The translations under genes were made by a program, and so were the position numbers. 64,000 nucleotides of DNA from Syncephalis fuscata. Taxonomy: Eukaryota > Zoopagomycota > Zoopagomycetes > Zoopagales > Piptocephalidaceae. The DNA is taken from the NCBI GenBank assembly GCA_025786725.1, contig JAHLTZ010000003.1, positions 806,001 through 870,000 of the forward strand. Direction: 5' to 3'. Below the pieces are notes generated by a model. The model had not been told where the DNA came from. It saw nothing but the letters and a program-made list of their open reading frames with translations, and made no database searches. Shown here in pieces: positions 28,381 through 42,180 of this stretch; within the stretch, counting starts at the first letter, position 1; the number at the start of each line of letters is the position of its first letter.

Positions 28381-31300
28381 TTAAAGCGTGGTAGTTGTGG
28401 TGATACTTGTAGTAGTTGTTGCTGCGGCGGCATTGGCTGCAGTTGCTAAAACGGCCAGTGTAGCATTACGGAATATAGATTCAGGGACGGCCGCCAGTTC
28501 TGCTTGAGCTTGTACAAGTACTTCGGCCGATAAAGGAACAGAACGTATATATAAATGGCTAGAATGGAATAAAACGTTAAGTAATATACAGTGCTTATAA
28601 GGCATTGCTTATTAGTCTTAAAGGATACATGAAATCTAATAATTGAATCGCATCTTGATGGAATACTTGATCCAAACCACTTAGTTCAAGTAATAAAGTT
28701 AATAGATGAAATAGTGCCTGTATAGTCAATAATCAATAATCAATATCCTATATTTTACTATGTTACTATGCTACTGTATTGCTTACAGTAGAGGCAAGGG
28801 CCGGCTGTTGTGTCGTATGATGAAGACCCACAGCAAGTAATTGCGGTACACGTAATGCACGTCCCTTGATCGCCAAATCCGGTCGACGTGTACTAATTGC
28901 CTCCATAATAGATGGCAGTATACAATCACCGGCAAATTGCATCAATTCATGTAGACAGGCCAATAGAGCCATAAGTGGTGTTGTCATATTGGTGGCTGAT
29001 GTCGTTGTGGTGTTCGATGAAGCCAATTCAAATAATCGTTTCTAATACAAAATAACAATAATATATGTGTGTTAAAAATAATGAAATAATAAATATTTGC
29101 TTACTTGGCGTTGAATATTATCATCTATTTGTGCATCCACTTCGAGTATTGCCGAGGCAATGGCCATCGTTAATGGAAATAGAAAGATTTCACGAGGTAG
29201 TGCCGCATACCATTGAGCAATAGCCCCTACTTGACTTATAGTTAATGGTGTTGTAGCAGTGGCTGTATACAAATAGTCCAAGGTAGATTGAATAATTGTT
29301 TCAGCTGGCCATAACATTGTATTTGTTTCAAATACAGTTGTATAAAGCAATTCTTTATGTACATCACACATTCACGGTATTGTTGTTTTATACGCCATTC
29401 TGGTTTACGATACTTGTTGGCTATTATTCGTTATTAGTTATTGGTCTATACTATTAATTGTAGTAATAGCTTACCATTGATTAGTCGATCTACTACTTGT
29501 TCTACTGAGAATTTAATCTCTGTCACATCTGGCCAAGACCGAACATAGTTAATAAAAATGGGTGAAAATGGATAACTTTCTAATGCTATATGATATACCA
29601 ATTAGATAAATAATAATACAATATAATTTATATATATATATATATCCACTTACGTAGTACTTTTAATAGTTTCATTAATAATGGTGGATTTTCCACAAAT
29701 GTTGCTGAATATGATTTTAGAAATGTGGTATTAGTTGCACTTAATAACGATAATCGTATTTCCACAACTGTCCATAAACATCAATTATTTGATGGCTGAT
29801 TCAATTCGCTTGGCATCAATAAATATGCCCAATACACCACGGAATACACTGGTAAAATCAAGAATATTACTGTAAAAGTAAACAGGTAGTGTTTCTTGGT
29901 CAGTTGATGGCGTGTCATTACCACATTTCTCAAAACAATTATATTCAGGAAATTCGTTAAGATATGTCACTAGTCGTTCATGATAATTTTCATCTTCCCA
30001 GTAGTTATGCTGGGTGAATAGAGTACACCATCGTTGTACTCGTTTCTGTAATTCATCTGTATGCAGTAAATAGCCTTCTAATAGATCCAATGTAGGTTCC
30101 ATATGATAATTACAGCGAGCAAATGCTATTATCAGCTGATTATGACTAATAACTTGAGCTTGCCAAGTAAGTCGATTTAATGCATTGCATGCCTACAATT
30201 ATAAACATCGATTAGTATTATTAAATGATTTAATATACAATATAGAGTACTTGCTGCTTCAACAGATACTAGCATTCCAACTGCTAGACTTGTATGTTCG
30301 GCCAATCGAATTGTGGCATGCATTAATTGATGTGGAGGTATTGATTGTAATACTGGACGTATTTCTATACCATTAATCAATATTAATAACCAGTAGTAGT
30401 AGTAGTGATTTATAGATATGTACCTGTTAATATTTGATCAATGTGTTCTGTATCATTAATACACTTCCACCATAGATATACAAGTACATCTAATTGATGT
30501 TCTGGTTGATTAAAGTCTTGTGGCGATAGATTAAGTATATGTTCTGGTTCCGCCTAAAATTATAAATTATAACTGGTGATTAGTAACTGATAATAGTATA
30601 TCCGTTAAATAGTTACATTTAATAATACTGGAGGTGGAATTAAAGATGATGTTTGTTGAACAAAACTTCTAATCGGTTCAGGGAAATGTTGAATGATTTC
30701 TGGTGCCCAACTAGGTGCTTCTGCAGATATACGCATAAGGATCTTTTCTAAACTAGCCTCACTTATAAGTGTTTTACGGTTGATATAACTATAAAAATAA
30801 TTAGAATAAGCTTTAACTATAACTGATGGTACTTACTTGAAACTCCACATGCGCGCTGTAGTCATCATAGTAATGCGGGCAAGTAAAGGCAATCCAGTAA
30901 AGGATATTTGATCAAGTATAGCAATGCAATCAGGTAGAAATTGGCCATTACTCTAGATAATCATTAATATTAGTGTATTATATATATGTATATATATATA
31001 TAATACTTACTAATAGATTGACGCATAAACTTTCGAGAATAATATAGACACGACGATTACGTATATTAGGAAGTGCTGCAATAATAGTCACAATCATGTT
31101 AACGGTTAATGATGATGATGTAATAATTAGTTAAGGATAAGTAGTACAGTTTGAATATTAAATAAATTGTTAAAAGGATATCTAAGGAATCGTAAAAGAC
31201 GACCACTTAATAGTTCAGCCATTGTACTAATCCAACGCCAAGTAGTTTCTGAGAATACAGATTGACCTTCTTTGGAATTCTCTTCTTTGGCCAATTTGGC

Positions 31301-34046
31301 CAATATACGTCTTAGTCGTTCAAATACCTCTGAAATCATCAATTCAGCTCTATAATTAATATTAATATTAATATATAGTTAGTTAGTTAGTTAATAAGTA
31401 ATACAATAATGTAACTTACGAAGAAGGTGACGAGTAAATAATATTGGCTACCACTTCAAGAACATAGGGTGATACTGAATTGGCCTCTACAGCATTAGGA
31501 AAGCGTGGACCCGTTTCATGATCAAGCATCATTTTATAGATTAATTGAAGTAATCTATTATATATATATATATATATTAGATAGTCAATGTTAATATATT
31601 AACCATACTTACCGGTGTCGACAATCAACGCTCACTAATCCAAGAAGTGAATAGTCAAGAATGCCACCCTTAAGAAAAGTGGCAGTAGAAAATGGCATCT
31701 TTTCTGTTTCCAGATTATCACATGGTACCAAATATACATAAAGTGTATCAGACACTAAATGTTGTCTTAATTGACTGACAATAGCAATACGCATAATTTC
31801 ATCAATCGATAGATGATGTAATAAAGATCGTTGAACAATATTGGCTATTGATATATTGATATATTAACATTATATATATATATAATGACGGTATTACCTT
31901 TATATGCATTAGCAAAGTGTGCCTATTGTTGATTAATACTACTTTATAAATAATTACTAAACTTTATAACTTACTTGAGTAGAAACATGCCTGTGCCAAT
32001 ACCATGGCTGATGCCAGTTTTGGATGACGAAATTTAATTAGATTTTTATCTTTTAATCGTTTTTGTTGATGACAAATCTATTTAATTAACATAACTTTAA
32101 CATGTATATTCACTATATTCGTTATATTCATTATATTACCGAACAAGGCATAGCTAAATCTACTATAGAAAATGATTGTTGTAGCATACTCTTTTCATCG
32201 CATAAATCAGTAATCTTTGCCAATAAACGTTCATCAGAGGCCAGATCTGCAGCAATAACTGCTTCCCCGACCTTTTCAATATCTAATATACACATTAGTA
32301 CTAATGTTGCTAATTAGTTTGTTTAAATAACTTACGGAATAGCTGCAATAGTAGCCATAATAAATAGTTAACATTACCATGTTGTCGTTCTCTTATTCTT
32401 TTTGCAATAGCTAGAAATTTGTCCGTCACTACTTCAAATGTTACAATTCTATATACTCCATATTAATACTATAGCTAATTGTATACCATTAATGCCTACT
32501 CTGAATCAACTAGTGTATATAAATCATCAGCTAGTTGAATAATACTGGAGAATGATGAAAAGTCGTTTGGTATGTAAACATCGGCATTATCTGCTCCAAC
32601 TGCGGCGAATTCTATTCAATTCAATGATTAGTTTAATACAAACTGTAAATATTATACGTACTTTCACTTGATACTTGAGCAATAGAATTGCTACATTCTA
32701 CAACTTTATCCTCTAAATTTCGAAAGAATGCGTCAATTAATTCTGGCACTGAACCTGCCTTGCCCGCTTTTGTCAAATGCAATAATTCACGTATAGATAT
32801 ATGAGGCAGTAATGGATTGCCATTAGTTGATTCATGTGGTGATATCTTTTGTACAAGTATTAAGTTAATATTTATTGTATCCCGTCTATTCCATAATAGC
32901 TTACTTTAAGGAGTGTATAGGCTGATGATGTCATAACTAATGGGTCTCCAGATAATAGCCAGGCATAGGATGAACATGAAGCATCCACTATTTACTCTAT
33001 TATTAGTATCTATCAACCATCTATACTATTAATCATTACCTGGTGGAAGGATCAATTCTGCTAGAGCAAGACGTCGTTTCCGTAAATGTTCTAATACACC
33101 ATCAAGTGCCCAGTGTTCTTGATCTCCAATAGAAATCTATTCATTATTATACCATTATTTAATTGGTTGATTTAAAACAATAGCTTTATAGAATATTACC
33201 TCAGAAACAATATCAACAAGCGAAAGTGGAGTGGCGCTTGCTTCTATGCCTACAAATACTAGTGGTTCTAGGACGGATACCGTTTTTTGAATGCCTACTA
33301 GTTGACTGGTGCGTAGATGAACAGGTAGTCGATTGACTTGTTGTACGAGCGTAGTAAGCACTCGATTAGCAAGTAGATTACGCATTGGTAAAGTAACAGG
33401 CAACCGTTGAAGCAATTCTTCCAGCAGTACTAATCCACGCTGCCATTGACTTGGTTGTGTAATATCAAGAATTGGCAACAGTGTACCCAATAAAGAGGCT
33501 GCTACCTGTGGTCGAGCTTGTACTGGATCCAATACACTGGAGCGTACAAACGTCGTTAATGCCGATAGTAATACGGCAAATTGATCTGAAGTCAGTGAGC
33601 GTTTTAACACTAAACTAATAGTCTGAGCAGCTGTTGGCTATAAGTATTCAGTTAGTATGTTATGCTATAGACAGTTAGTAGAGTTGGCTAGCAATAGTGC
33701 TTACATAGTTGCCTGTAAGATAGGCCGTCTCCAATGCTGTAACAATACGTTCTACATGACCTTCATCGGCAACACCAGAGAACACACCGAGACTATCCAG
33801 TGCCCACTCCTCTGCTAGATTGTGGCCATCCTGTTCGCCTGGAGTGAACAATCTACCAGGATTCAATGCTAGATTCGTTATACGTCATGGTACTTACCCG
33901 TCAAAGCAATAAGCGGGTGTACTTAAAGGACCTTTCTACTTGGCTATTAGGCAACACTATCGCCATCAGTGGCATAGACTACTTACTTCGAGATTTGTTT
34001 TGCAGGCAGATAGTTCTGCCGTAAGTATTGCTTCAAAATCAGCCAT
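28381..34046 (-). CDS. MED23: Mediator complex subunit 23 (MED23/Sur2)
   Basis: MED23 is a large helical Mediator tail subunit that links activators to RNA polymerase II. Around 20 short exons give about 1,400 residues, near the 1,368 of human MED23. Diagnostic segments in the human order are APSWAPEIIQHFPEPIRSF (about 30670-30720), LVYLWWKCINDTEHIDQI (about 30450-30505), RLTWQAQVISHNQLIIAFAR (about 30120-30180), then WEDENYHERLVTYLNEFPEY and LPVYFYSNIL (about 29860-30000). The start at 34046 (MADFEAILTAEL) is followed by a canonical intron. The sequence ends in a Thr-run before TAA 28381-28383. Frameshifts are needed near 33870, 29787 and 29745. Identification rests on several aligned motifs recalled from the human protein. 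Divergent from INTS6, convergent with TCTP. Confidence 0.85.
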
Positions 34047-34183
34047 AGCGAATAAGATGTTGTTAGGTACAGAGTGACAGAGAGAGAAAGTGAGCGAGTG
34101 AGAGACAGAGAAAGTGTTTATTGTAAAAAATCGCGCTACGACTACGGCCTTCTTCTATTCACCAGTACACTGTTCCGTCCAAT
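34047..34183. promoter_or_regulatory. Divergent MED23/INTS6 promoter with a GA-rich tract
   Basis: Only 137 bp separate the two start codons. The spacer contains a purine-rich tract of GAGA-like units (GACAGAGAGAGAAAGTGAGC and similar, about 34073-34115). Both genes encode parts of RNA polymerase II regulatory complexes, so shared control is plausible; the tract itself may only be low-complexity sequence. Confidence 0.4.
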
Positions 34184-37100
34184 ATGATTATTGCATTTCT
34201 AGTAGATACAAGTTCTTATACAGACCAGCGCTTTGCAGACGGTGTCCGTTTATTAAGTGCTGTACAAGACGCGGCTATTCGTGTGGTGGAGGTAAGATTC
34301 AATCTTTTTTAGTGATGCCGCTTGATGCTAAGTGTCTCGATAAACAAACACGCGTATATAGCAACTTCAATCGACTACTGCATCGGTGCGGTATATGTTG
34401 GTAACCTACGGGCGGGAAAGTACCGCGGTCAAGGTATGTTGTTCTAGACGAGTATCGGCTATAGCGTTATTCATGACAACGGCATCGACGGACTGTTTTG
34501 CTTAGGGGCTATAGTGTGACTTGTCTAGCCTGCCCGACGAAGTACTTTATGCTCTGCAGCGACTAGATAGTAGTGACAAATGGAATCCCGGTGAATCTCT
34601 ACGTACACTATTTAATACACTTAGTATAGATCGCACTATACGGGATGTTGATACATTTGGTCGAGTAAGTTTAATAGTATTAATTGACCTGTGTGTATAA
34701 TGTGTATTTACACTATAGGGACGAGTGCCTGGTGTCAATGAATCTGTCAAAATTATTTGGTGTGCTTATGGAGGACGTGTGGCACAAGGTGATCAAAAGG
34801 TAAAAATGACCATGTTTAATATTTGCTATTATACAAATGAATGTGTATTAGTTGGAAATTCCCGGTTCTACTTATCCGGGTACAGAACTTTATCGGGAGC
34901 CATTTCGATGGGATGAACGAATTCATTTAATGCTTATGCTGCCACAAGGAGAGACACCGGCAGTTGAACAACTAAGTATGATGAGCAATTTAACTGGAGG
35001 TGAGTAGATTTGCATTAAACGCAGTCAATACTGATCTATAGTATTAATTTATGATATTGGCGGTGGTAGGCGAGGTCACTTGGCCTACTTCAAGCGAGGC
35101 AGTATCTGAATTTATGCAATGGGTTATTTCACCTCAACTTGTTGTTCAAGGCATACCACGATCTGATAATGGTGTCTTGGTACATTTTGAAGATATTAAA
35201 CGTATGTATTTGGTACAAATAGTGACACATTAATATTAAATAATGCTGTTAGAGGATCCAAATCATACAGGCCCTAATGCTATATTAAGTGCATTTATAT
35301 CATTACATGTTCATCAATTGGCACCACTTTACTTTCCAATTCCTGAGGCTTATTGGCCTACATCGGATATGTCACAACTGGTCAGTAGATGATGGTTTTG
35401 TTATAGTTGGCATGGTAGACTATATTAATATATATATGTGTGTATTGAATATAGCCTGTTCGTGGGGCACATCCTATTCTAAGGATTATTTGGCATCCAG
35501 GAACGTGGACATCGACCCTATTACCACAGGAACATTATGATGTATTCTCTAAACCGTTACTTGCTCATATGCAAGCATATCCGCAAGATGGTCATTGGAA
35601 GGTATAGATGAAGCTGATTAGTAAATAGATTTAGTAGATCAATTAATGATTTATTAGGTATATGTTACAGACAGTGGAGCAACACCGGGTCTTGGCGATC
35701 CATTCGGTGTATTACAGCGTAGTTCACTTGATACAGAGTCGACTGAGGCAACTATTCGATTGACGCTTCTTCCATACAATTATCCTATGCTATCAACAAT
35801 TCTAGGTATGTGGATTACATTAAAATAGCTATTAAAATATTAATTAGCAGTTTAGAAAGTGAAAGCGGTGGTGCTTCTAGTATGATAGCCAATTACATGA
35901 TGCGTATACCTTGTTATTACAAAAAAGTAAGTAGAATTGTTATAAATGTAATTAATTAGTTTATTAATGGTATGATTTATAAGTATATTGCTAATTTATT
36001 AAAACAGCGTAATTTTCCAACTGATGGCTTAATTGGAAATACAAATGAGCTGCCTTTAAAACTATCTCAGCAACTATCACGTATGATGGAGGCGGTCAGT
36101 TTATTAGAATTAATGTATAATTTGATATTAATATGGCTATAATATAGGTAAAAACCGTAATTACTGCAAAGAAGCGACTGCCAGTAAGTATATTTGATGG
36201 TATTATTGCCAATGGCTCTAATTCAGCTATTAGATTAATCCATTTGAAGTCACGGTTAATGATTTAAATGCTCGATTGGCTGAATTACAAGTATCTCTAC
36301 TAAAAGGTGTACCTAATTTCTCAACAGTTCAACTAAAGTGGCCGGTATATGGTAATTTAAATAATATTGTTAATCCACTGTTAACGTTTAATTATAGGAT
36401 CTAATTTAAATCCATGTATTATGTATGGAGATGATCTAGCACCTATAGAGTCACCTGTACTCCCACCCGTACCTATGGGCATAGATATGGATATTTGCAT
36501 TGATACTACTGCGAAGGATCTAGCAATGAAAGTAAAAGAAATAGTTGAACCAGATCCTTCTATAATATTATCACCCAAGTTATCTACAAAGGATAACAAT
36601 GAAGCAGAATTAGATCATTCGACTATTCCGGCCAAACGATTAAATACAGATGTGACAGATCAACCACTAGATACAACTACAACTAAAATAGCTCGTACAC
36701 AGCCAAGTACTAATCAAGATGCATTACCGGTAGAAGCTACCAGTACTAAATTGTCAAAGACAAAAGAACATCAAAAAACTATTACTACTACTACTATTAA
36801 AAGTAATGTCAATGATATTAATAATACCAAAGCAATTAAGAAACAACCAAGTAAAGCTATTCGTGATTCTTCAACTGCTACTACTACAACAGCTAAAGCA
36901 TCATCCAAGCCTTCTACTGCTACTGCTACTACTGCTACTCCATCACGCCCATTAGAAGCACCCAATGATATGAAAACACGATTAGTAAAACATATTAAAC
37001 AAGGCCGTAAATGTAAGTGTTTAATTATAAAAAACATAAATAGTCTATACTTATTATTTGGTAGTATATAATGAAGAAGAAATTGTCGAGGAAATGAATC

Positions 37101-37234
37101 GTTTGGTTAAATCTAATGGATATACTCGAGATCAAAAACGTACAGTACTAGCCGGATGTTTATTGGCTGCTCGTACTATGAAACGTAAAACATTGATAGA
37201 AACATTGGATCATTTAAAAATACAATTAGATTAA
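34184..37234 (+). CDS. INTS6: Integrator complex subunit 6 (INTS6/DDX26/SAGE1 family)
   Basis: INTS6 belongs to Integrator, which cleaves nascent snRNA and other polymerase II transcripts and recruits PP2A. Exon 1 begins MIIAFLVDTSSYTDQRF, a von Willebrand A strand; human INTS6 has a DTSAS MIDAS at the same place, here DTSSY. Then RYMLVTYGRESTAVK, GESLRTLFNTL, TYPGTELYREPFRWDERI and PIPEAYWPTSD (about 35340-35370) follow in human order, then VYVTDSGATPGLGDPFG. A disordered Thr/Lys-rich linker (36600-36950) precedes the C-terminal INT_SG_DDX_CT domain (KTRLVKHIKQGRK, then LAARTMKRKTLIETLDHLK), ending at TAA 37232-37234. About 750 residues, shorter than human (887). A one-base deletion is needed near 36233. 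Integrator subunits are missing from the Dikarya I know of. Confidence 0.88.
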
Positions 37235-37367
37235 AATATAAAATAGTTGCTCGTGTGTATATTAATAATAAAAAACAAAACAAAAACGTTGATTTAACCA
37301 AAATTATTGATTTATAATCAACTGATTACGCATTAATATTACGTAAAAAGAATAACCAAATAATCAT

Positions 37368-40300
37368 TTAGCTGACATGAAGATCACCCAAACCAACCAT
37401 GCCGAAATCTGAGAAATGGCGCATAGGATCGAATACTAGCTTCTTCTTCTTCTTCTTCTTCTTTTCCTTCTTTTCCTGTGTTGCACTACCATCGCTAGAT
37501 GGTGGTGCTGGTGGTGCCATTGGTGTAGATGGTGGTGCCGATGGTAGCATTGGCGTTGGTTGTTGTTGTCCACTTATACCGTTTATCATGGTAGCACTGT
37601 TTGATGAAGTAGTAGAAATCATAGAACCAGTTCTTGATGTACTACTGTTACCACCATCATGGCTGCGTAAATAGTTTGACTGTGAGCGATGGCTTGATCC
37701 ATTATTCGATGAGCTGTGTGAACCATTACTAGTGGTTGGATCCATCATTTGCATTATATCAGTTTGAGCGGAATAGCTGTTGCTAGGCATGCTATTGATG
37801 TATTCAGCATAGTTATACTGTTGCTGTTGCTGTTGCTGTTGCTTAGCATATTCAAGTGTTGTGCATAAGATGTAGGTGCTGCTCTTCCCTGGCCATTAGA
37901 AGGAGATGGAGGTGGAGGTGGCTTATGAGTTGGTGGAGGTGGTACACCATGATGAATATTATGATTATGTGGTAATATTGGCAATGGTGGCAATGCTTGC
38001 TGTCCAGCTGATTGAGAAGGTAGCATATTTCTATTAGATGCTGGTGATGCTGGTTGTTGTTGTTGCTGTTGTTGCTGTGATGGCGGCTGCGGCTGCTGTT
38101 GTTGTCTTACATGAGCCTCTTTGTATCGTCTATGTTGTTCTGCTTGTAATTTACGACAGCTCTTTACAGCTTGGCGGAGCAACGATGACCAATGTTCTTT
38201 ATCTTCAGGCGTAGTTGCCGCTAATAACACCATATTTTCACCACTACCCACTTGAATAGTATTACAATAATAGCGAGTATCAATCAAATCGGAAATTTCC
38301 ATAAATGGCAATTCTCGTAATCCCTATTACGATTATTAGAATTAATAAATAAATCATTAAATTACTGATTAATTATTTAAATTATAATTACTTACGCGAT
38401 ATTGACGTTCTCCTTTGGCAGTTACTTTGGCCCAAAGAATTAAATCGTTAAATAGAAATACTATACGTGATTCATGAGCATAGGAAGCAGGATTAACTTT
38501 GGCCAATTCTCCAGTGTACATTAAGCGGCGTCGTTCCGTTATCAAATTGCCATTAAAGCCGGTCAAGGAAGTTTGAACGTCGAGTACTTTACGTTTGTTT
38601 TCCATGGCAGTTAATAAATACTTGACTTGAGCGGTCATAGAGCTTATATCGCCTGTACAAGCAATTAAATCTTGGTAGTCTGGATGGAAGGATGACATGT
38701 TGGCACACATTGTTCGTAAGAATTCAATATACCGAGTGACTCGTGACGTTGGCATAGTCAAATAGGCAATCATTTTAGAGTTATCTTCTTTGCCATTGTT
38801 GCTTTGCTGTAAAATGTAACGATTTGTATTAGTGCTGTGTATTTATATATAAATAAATTAATAAAGACTTACTGCTAGAAATCGGCGGAAGTTGGCTGAT
38901 TGCTTGGTCAGTCGATCCAGTAGTGACATTGCTTGTGGATAATTGCGAATGTAGAGGAAATACTGCCGGAATTGCGGTAGACGCATTTGAATAATATCAC
39001 TGACTGGATCTACCACGTCCCAATCGGCAAATCGCTTCTCTAAATCGGCCAACATGCCTTCGTGTAGTACTAGAATATCCTCGAGATTGGCAAATAGCAT
39101 ATGAACATCTCGTGAAGATAATCCGCGTATAATAGTGTTGTTGATAACTGAGCTGACCCAGTTATTGCCATTGCTAGTTTCATTGCTATCGCTGGCCAGT
39201 GGAGCAGTCCAATCGCTTTCACCGGTACTTGAGGCCGACGAATCTACTTGAGCCCGCAATGGCTGTATGTAGTTTCGGTTAATGTAGCGAAGGCCTTTAA
39301 CGTAAGTACGCTCAGTGTGAACTAATTCACGCATGGCATTAGTACGTTTTTGATTTGCTTGCTCTTCACGCTCGTTATATTCTGCGTCGAAATCATCTGA
39401 ATCATTATCGGATACGGCATTCTTAGCATCATCTTCCTTTGGTTCCGGTTGCTTGTCCTCTGTAGGCTGTTCCATTTCTGTATTATTTGTTAATGATGCA
39501 GGCCTTACTTCTTCTACTTCGGTGGTCACAGTTTTGTTGAATAAAATGGTATTTTGATCCATTTGAGGTGTACCTTCAGTTTCCGTTCCTTCAACTATGT
39601 TTGGAGTCGTTGGACTAAGTAGATTGAGAAAAGAGCCCATAGGTACTTGTTCAGTAGGGATCTGCTGAGGTGGCGCAGGGAAAGAAGCAGCATTAGCCGC
39701 CTGCACAGCCGCTCTATTAAGTGGAGAGGGCAAATACGGCGAATACGGCGATGGAGGCAAGCAAGAGGGCGGACCGTTAAGCTTTGCGGCAGCCGATGCA
39801 GATAATGGCGATAGCATGTTCATCGATACAGGTGATGGTGCTGCTCCCACCAGTAGCTGTGTATTGGGTGAGATTGGACTGGATGAAGATCCCAAAGAGC
39901 CACTGCGCAAACGTGTTGCCATCACTGTTTTGTTGGGTGCAGTATCAGTAGTGTCGGCAGTATTATTGGCTAATGTGGGATGGCGATTTAATAGTTGATC
40001 ATTATTGGCCATCGGCATGTTGTTTTTATCCACATATATGTTGGGTGTAGAGGCCAAAATGTGCTGACTTTTTGCGTAATGGCCATGGCCGAAAGTAGGT
40101 GTAAATGGCGACGATGATATCGAAGAAATAGATTGTGGTGACAGCTGAGCCAGGAAGGCGTGTGTACCACCAGTGAAGGCGCCCATGTTCGTCGGGCTCT
40201 TAGAACTAGGCGACATTCCTGGCATGGGAAACGCAAAATGACCAAATGTATCACGCAATAGCTCTTCATCTCGTAATTGCTGCTGAAGTGCACTGCCACG

Positions 40301-42180
40301 TAGATCGGCTGCACTATGCGATCGACCAATGGTACGGGAGGCAAAGGCAGCACGTCCGGTATTAACACAAGTAAATGTCGAGCTTGTTGGCGTGAAGGGA
40401 AAGCTGGGCGTCGTTTTTACGTGTTGGGCTGTGAAAAGCCATTGCCTGCCATATCATTTAATTCGCGTAGCATTTCCTCGGTGCGCAAATTACTGGCGCT
40501 ACGGGCACGCGTAGCCAATGAAGTTGGTGATTGATCATTTACTTCTAGCTGATCAATAAATCTATTTGATGTTAAAGAAGCTGACGATGACGCCGAGTCT
40601 GGCACGCATGGCCACTCCTCTACTGCCTCACTATTATCAAGTGTGACTTCCGTTTGAGGAATTGGTGGTGGTATGGCAGGTGGTTTGACCATTGATTGTG
40701 CTACTGATAACAGTGATGGCTGGCTGCTTTTACTGTTAAGTCGTTGCTGATCAGCGGCAGCAGCCAGGGCCATCAGTTCCATGGCCATAGCATTACCAGC
40801 TGTATACATCGATGGCAGAATAGAGACATTTCCAGGTGAGGCTACCATAGTATCGCTGGACATTCCGGTCATTGGCGTGGCTTCTTCTCCACTAAGGGAT
40901 AGCGAATCGAATGTAGCGTCATTAACATCGGTTAATGGTGTCACAGCAACAAATGCTTTATTGCAGTCGGCTCCACCCGTATTCAGCTGATAATCGTTTA
41001 GATCTTCAAATACCGACTCTCGTAAAATTGCTGGTACGCGAGATTTTACAATCATGTCGTTATAGTCGATCATAGACTTACTAGGTGATTCAATCATTGA
41101 GACGACACGAGATGAAGCTTCAGAGCCGGAAAACTCATATGAATTATAAACATTAAGGACATCTTCATAAGTGCTTGTACTAGTGCTACGGCGTTTATGG
41201 GTGGACCGGCGCACCGGAATAGGCCGCGTAGCCTGAATGGGCACAGTCGTCTTTGTATTTGATGATTCGTTTGACAATGTGTCGACAGTATCATTTAATA
41301 CTAATTGTTCTGATGTATCATCGGCTGTGACTGCTTCATCATTCGCTTTTGCAACATTTTGAACACCAGTCTTTTCCTTCTCTTCTTCTGATTCATTGCC
41401 AAAAGATAATGGCTGCGGTACATGAAGACCACGTTGAGAGCGAGTATGTCTATGAGATCCGCTAGGCTTGTGACGGAAATGAGCTGGATTGCTGCTTTCA
41501 TCACGAACAAATAGCGGGTTCAAATCTTTAAGCATGGGATGTTCCATTGCAAAATCATCGGAATGAGTGCTTCCAAATGTTTGAAGTGCTTCATCTGCCT
41601 CTAGTTTATTGCTATTATTGGTAGCATCATCATCAGAGGAAGCTGGGGCAATGGGAGCTGGTGCCAATGGCGGCGGCAATGGTGCAGCTGTATTCTTTTT
41701 GTTTAAAGAAGCAATGACGGCGGCCAGCGCACGATCAGCTGATGAATTGGGAGAGTAAATATTAGTGGCGGTCAATGGTTTGTTATAATATTGATTTGAA
41801 TTGTAAGAAGGTACATCTTCTATTGGTAAAATGTTTGGTCCCTCTTCGAAACTATAACTATTACTATTGTTAATAGCTTTGTTGCTGTTGCTACGACGTA
41901 ATCGAGAAAACGCTTTAGAAATTGATTCACTAAGGGGAACCAATGTTGATTCGCGCGTTTTGGGCAGATTAAATGAAGCTGCACTGCTTTTTCTAGAGAA
42001 ATCTGATATCTCAGAGCCACTCGATGTCAAGGGTGGTGAAAGATTTGAGCTGGGTGACAAATCGGGTATTGGTGGGACTGGAGGCACAGCAGCTGAGAGT
42101 GGTGTTGGCGGCAACGGAGAATGGGCGACATTCTTTTTATCTTGATTACCACGACGTCGACGCGGAAATAAAGAATTCAT
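37368..42180 (-). CDS. Rho guanine-nucleotide exchange factor (DH-PH), frameshifted
   Basis: Activates Rho-family GTPases by nucleotide exchange. From the ATG at 42180 (MNSLFPRRRRGNQDKK) comes a 950-residue disordered Ser/Pro/Thr-rich region. The Dbl homology domain follows: MRELVHTERTYVKGLRYINR (about 39280-39335), then LRDLEKRF-type helices and YLTMPTSRVTRYIEFLR (about 38710-38760), the equivalent of the QRIPRY segment. The PH domain (about 38170-38560) has RIVFLFNDLILWAK and ends EHWSSLLRQAVK. The C-terminal tail is Gln-, Pro- and Lys-rich, with a Lys-run at 37441-37470. Two clear introns sit at about 38774-38857 and 38312-38368. Single-base frameshifts are needed near 40418 (A-run) and about 37870 (before the poly-Gln). 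It converges with INTS6, 133 bp apart. Confidence 0.88.

Noticed and set aside
40402-40418. A 17-bp GTAAAAACGACGCCCAG segment that would restore the RhoGEF frame if spliced
   Set aside because: Normal introns here are about 45 bp or longer with a branch sequence; a one-base error in the AAAAA run is simpler.
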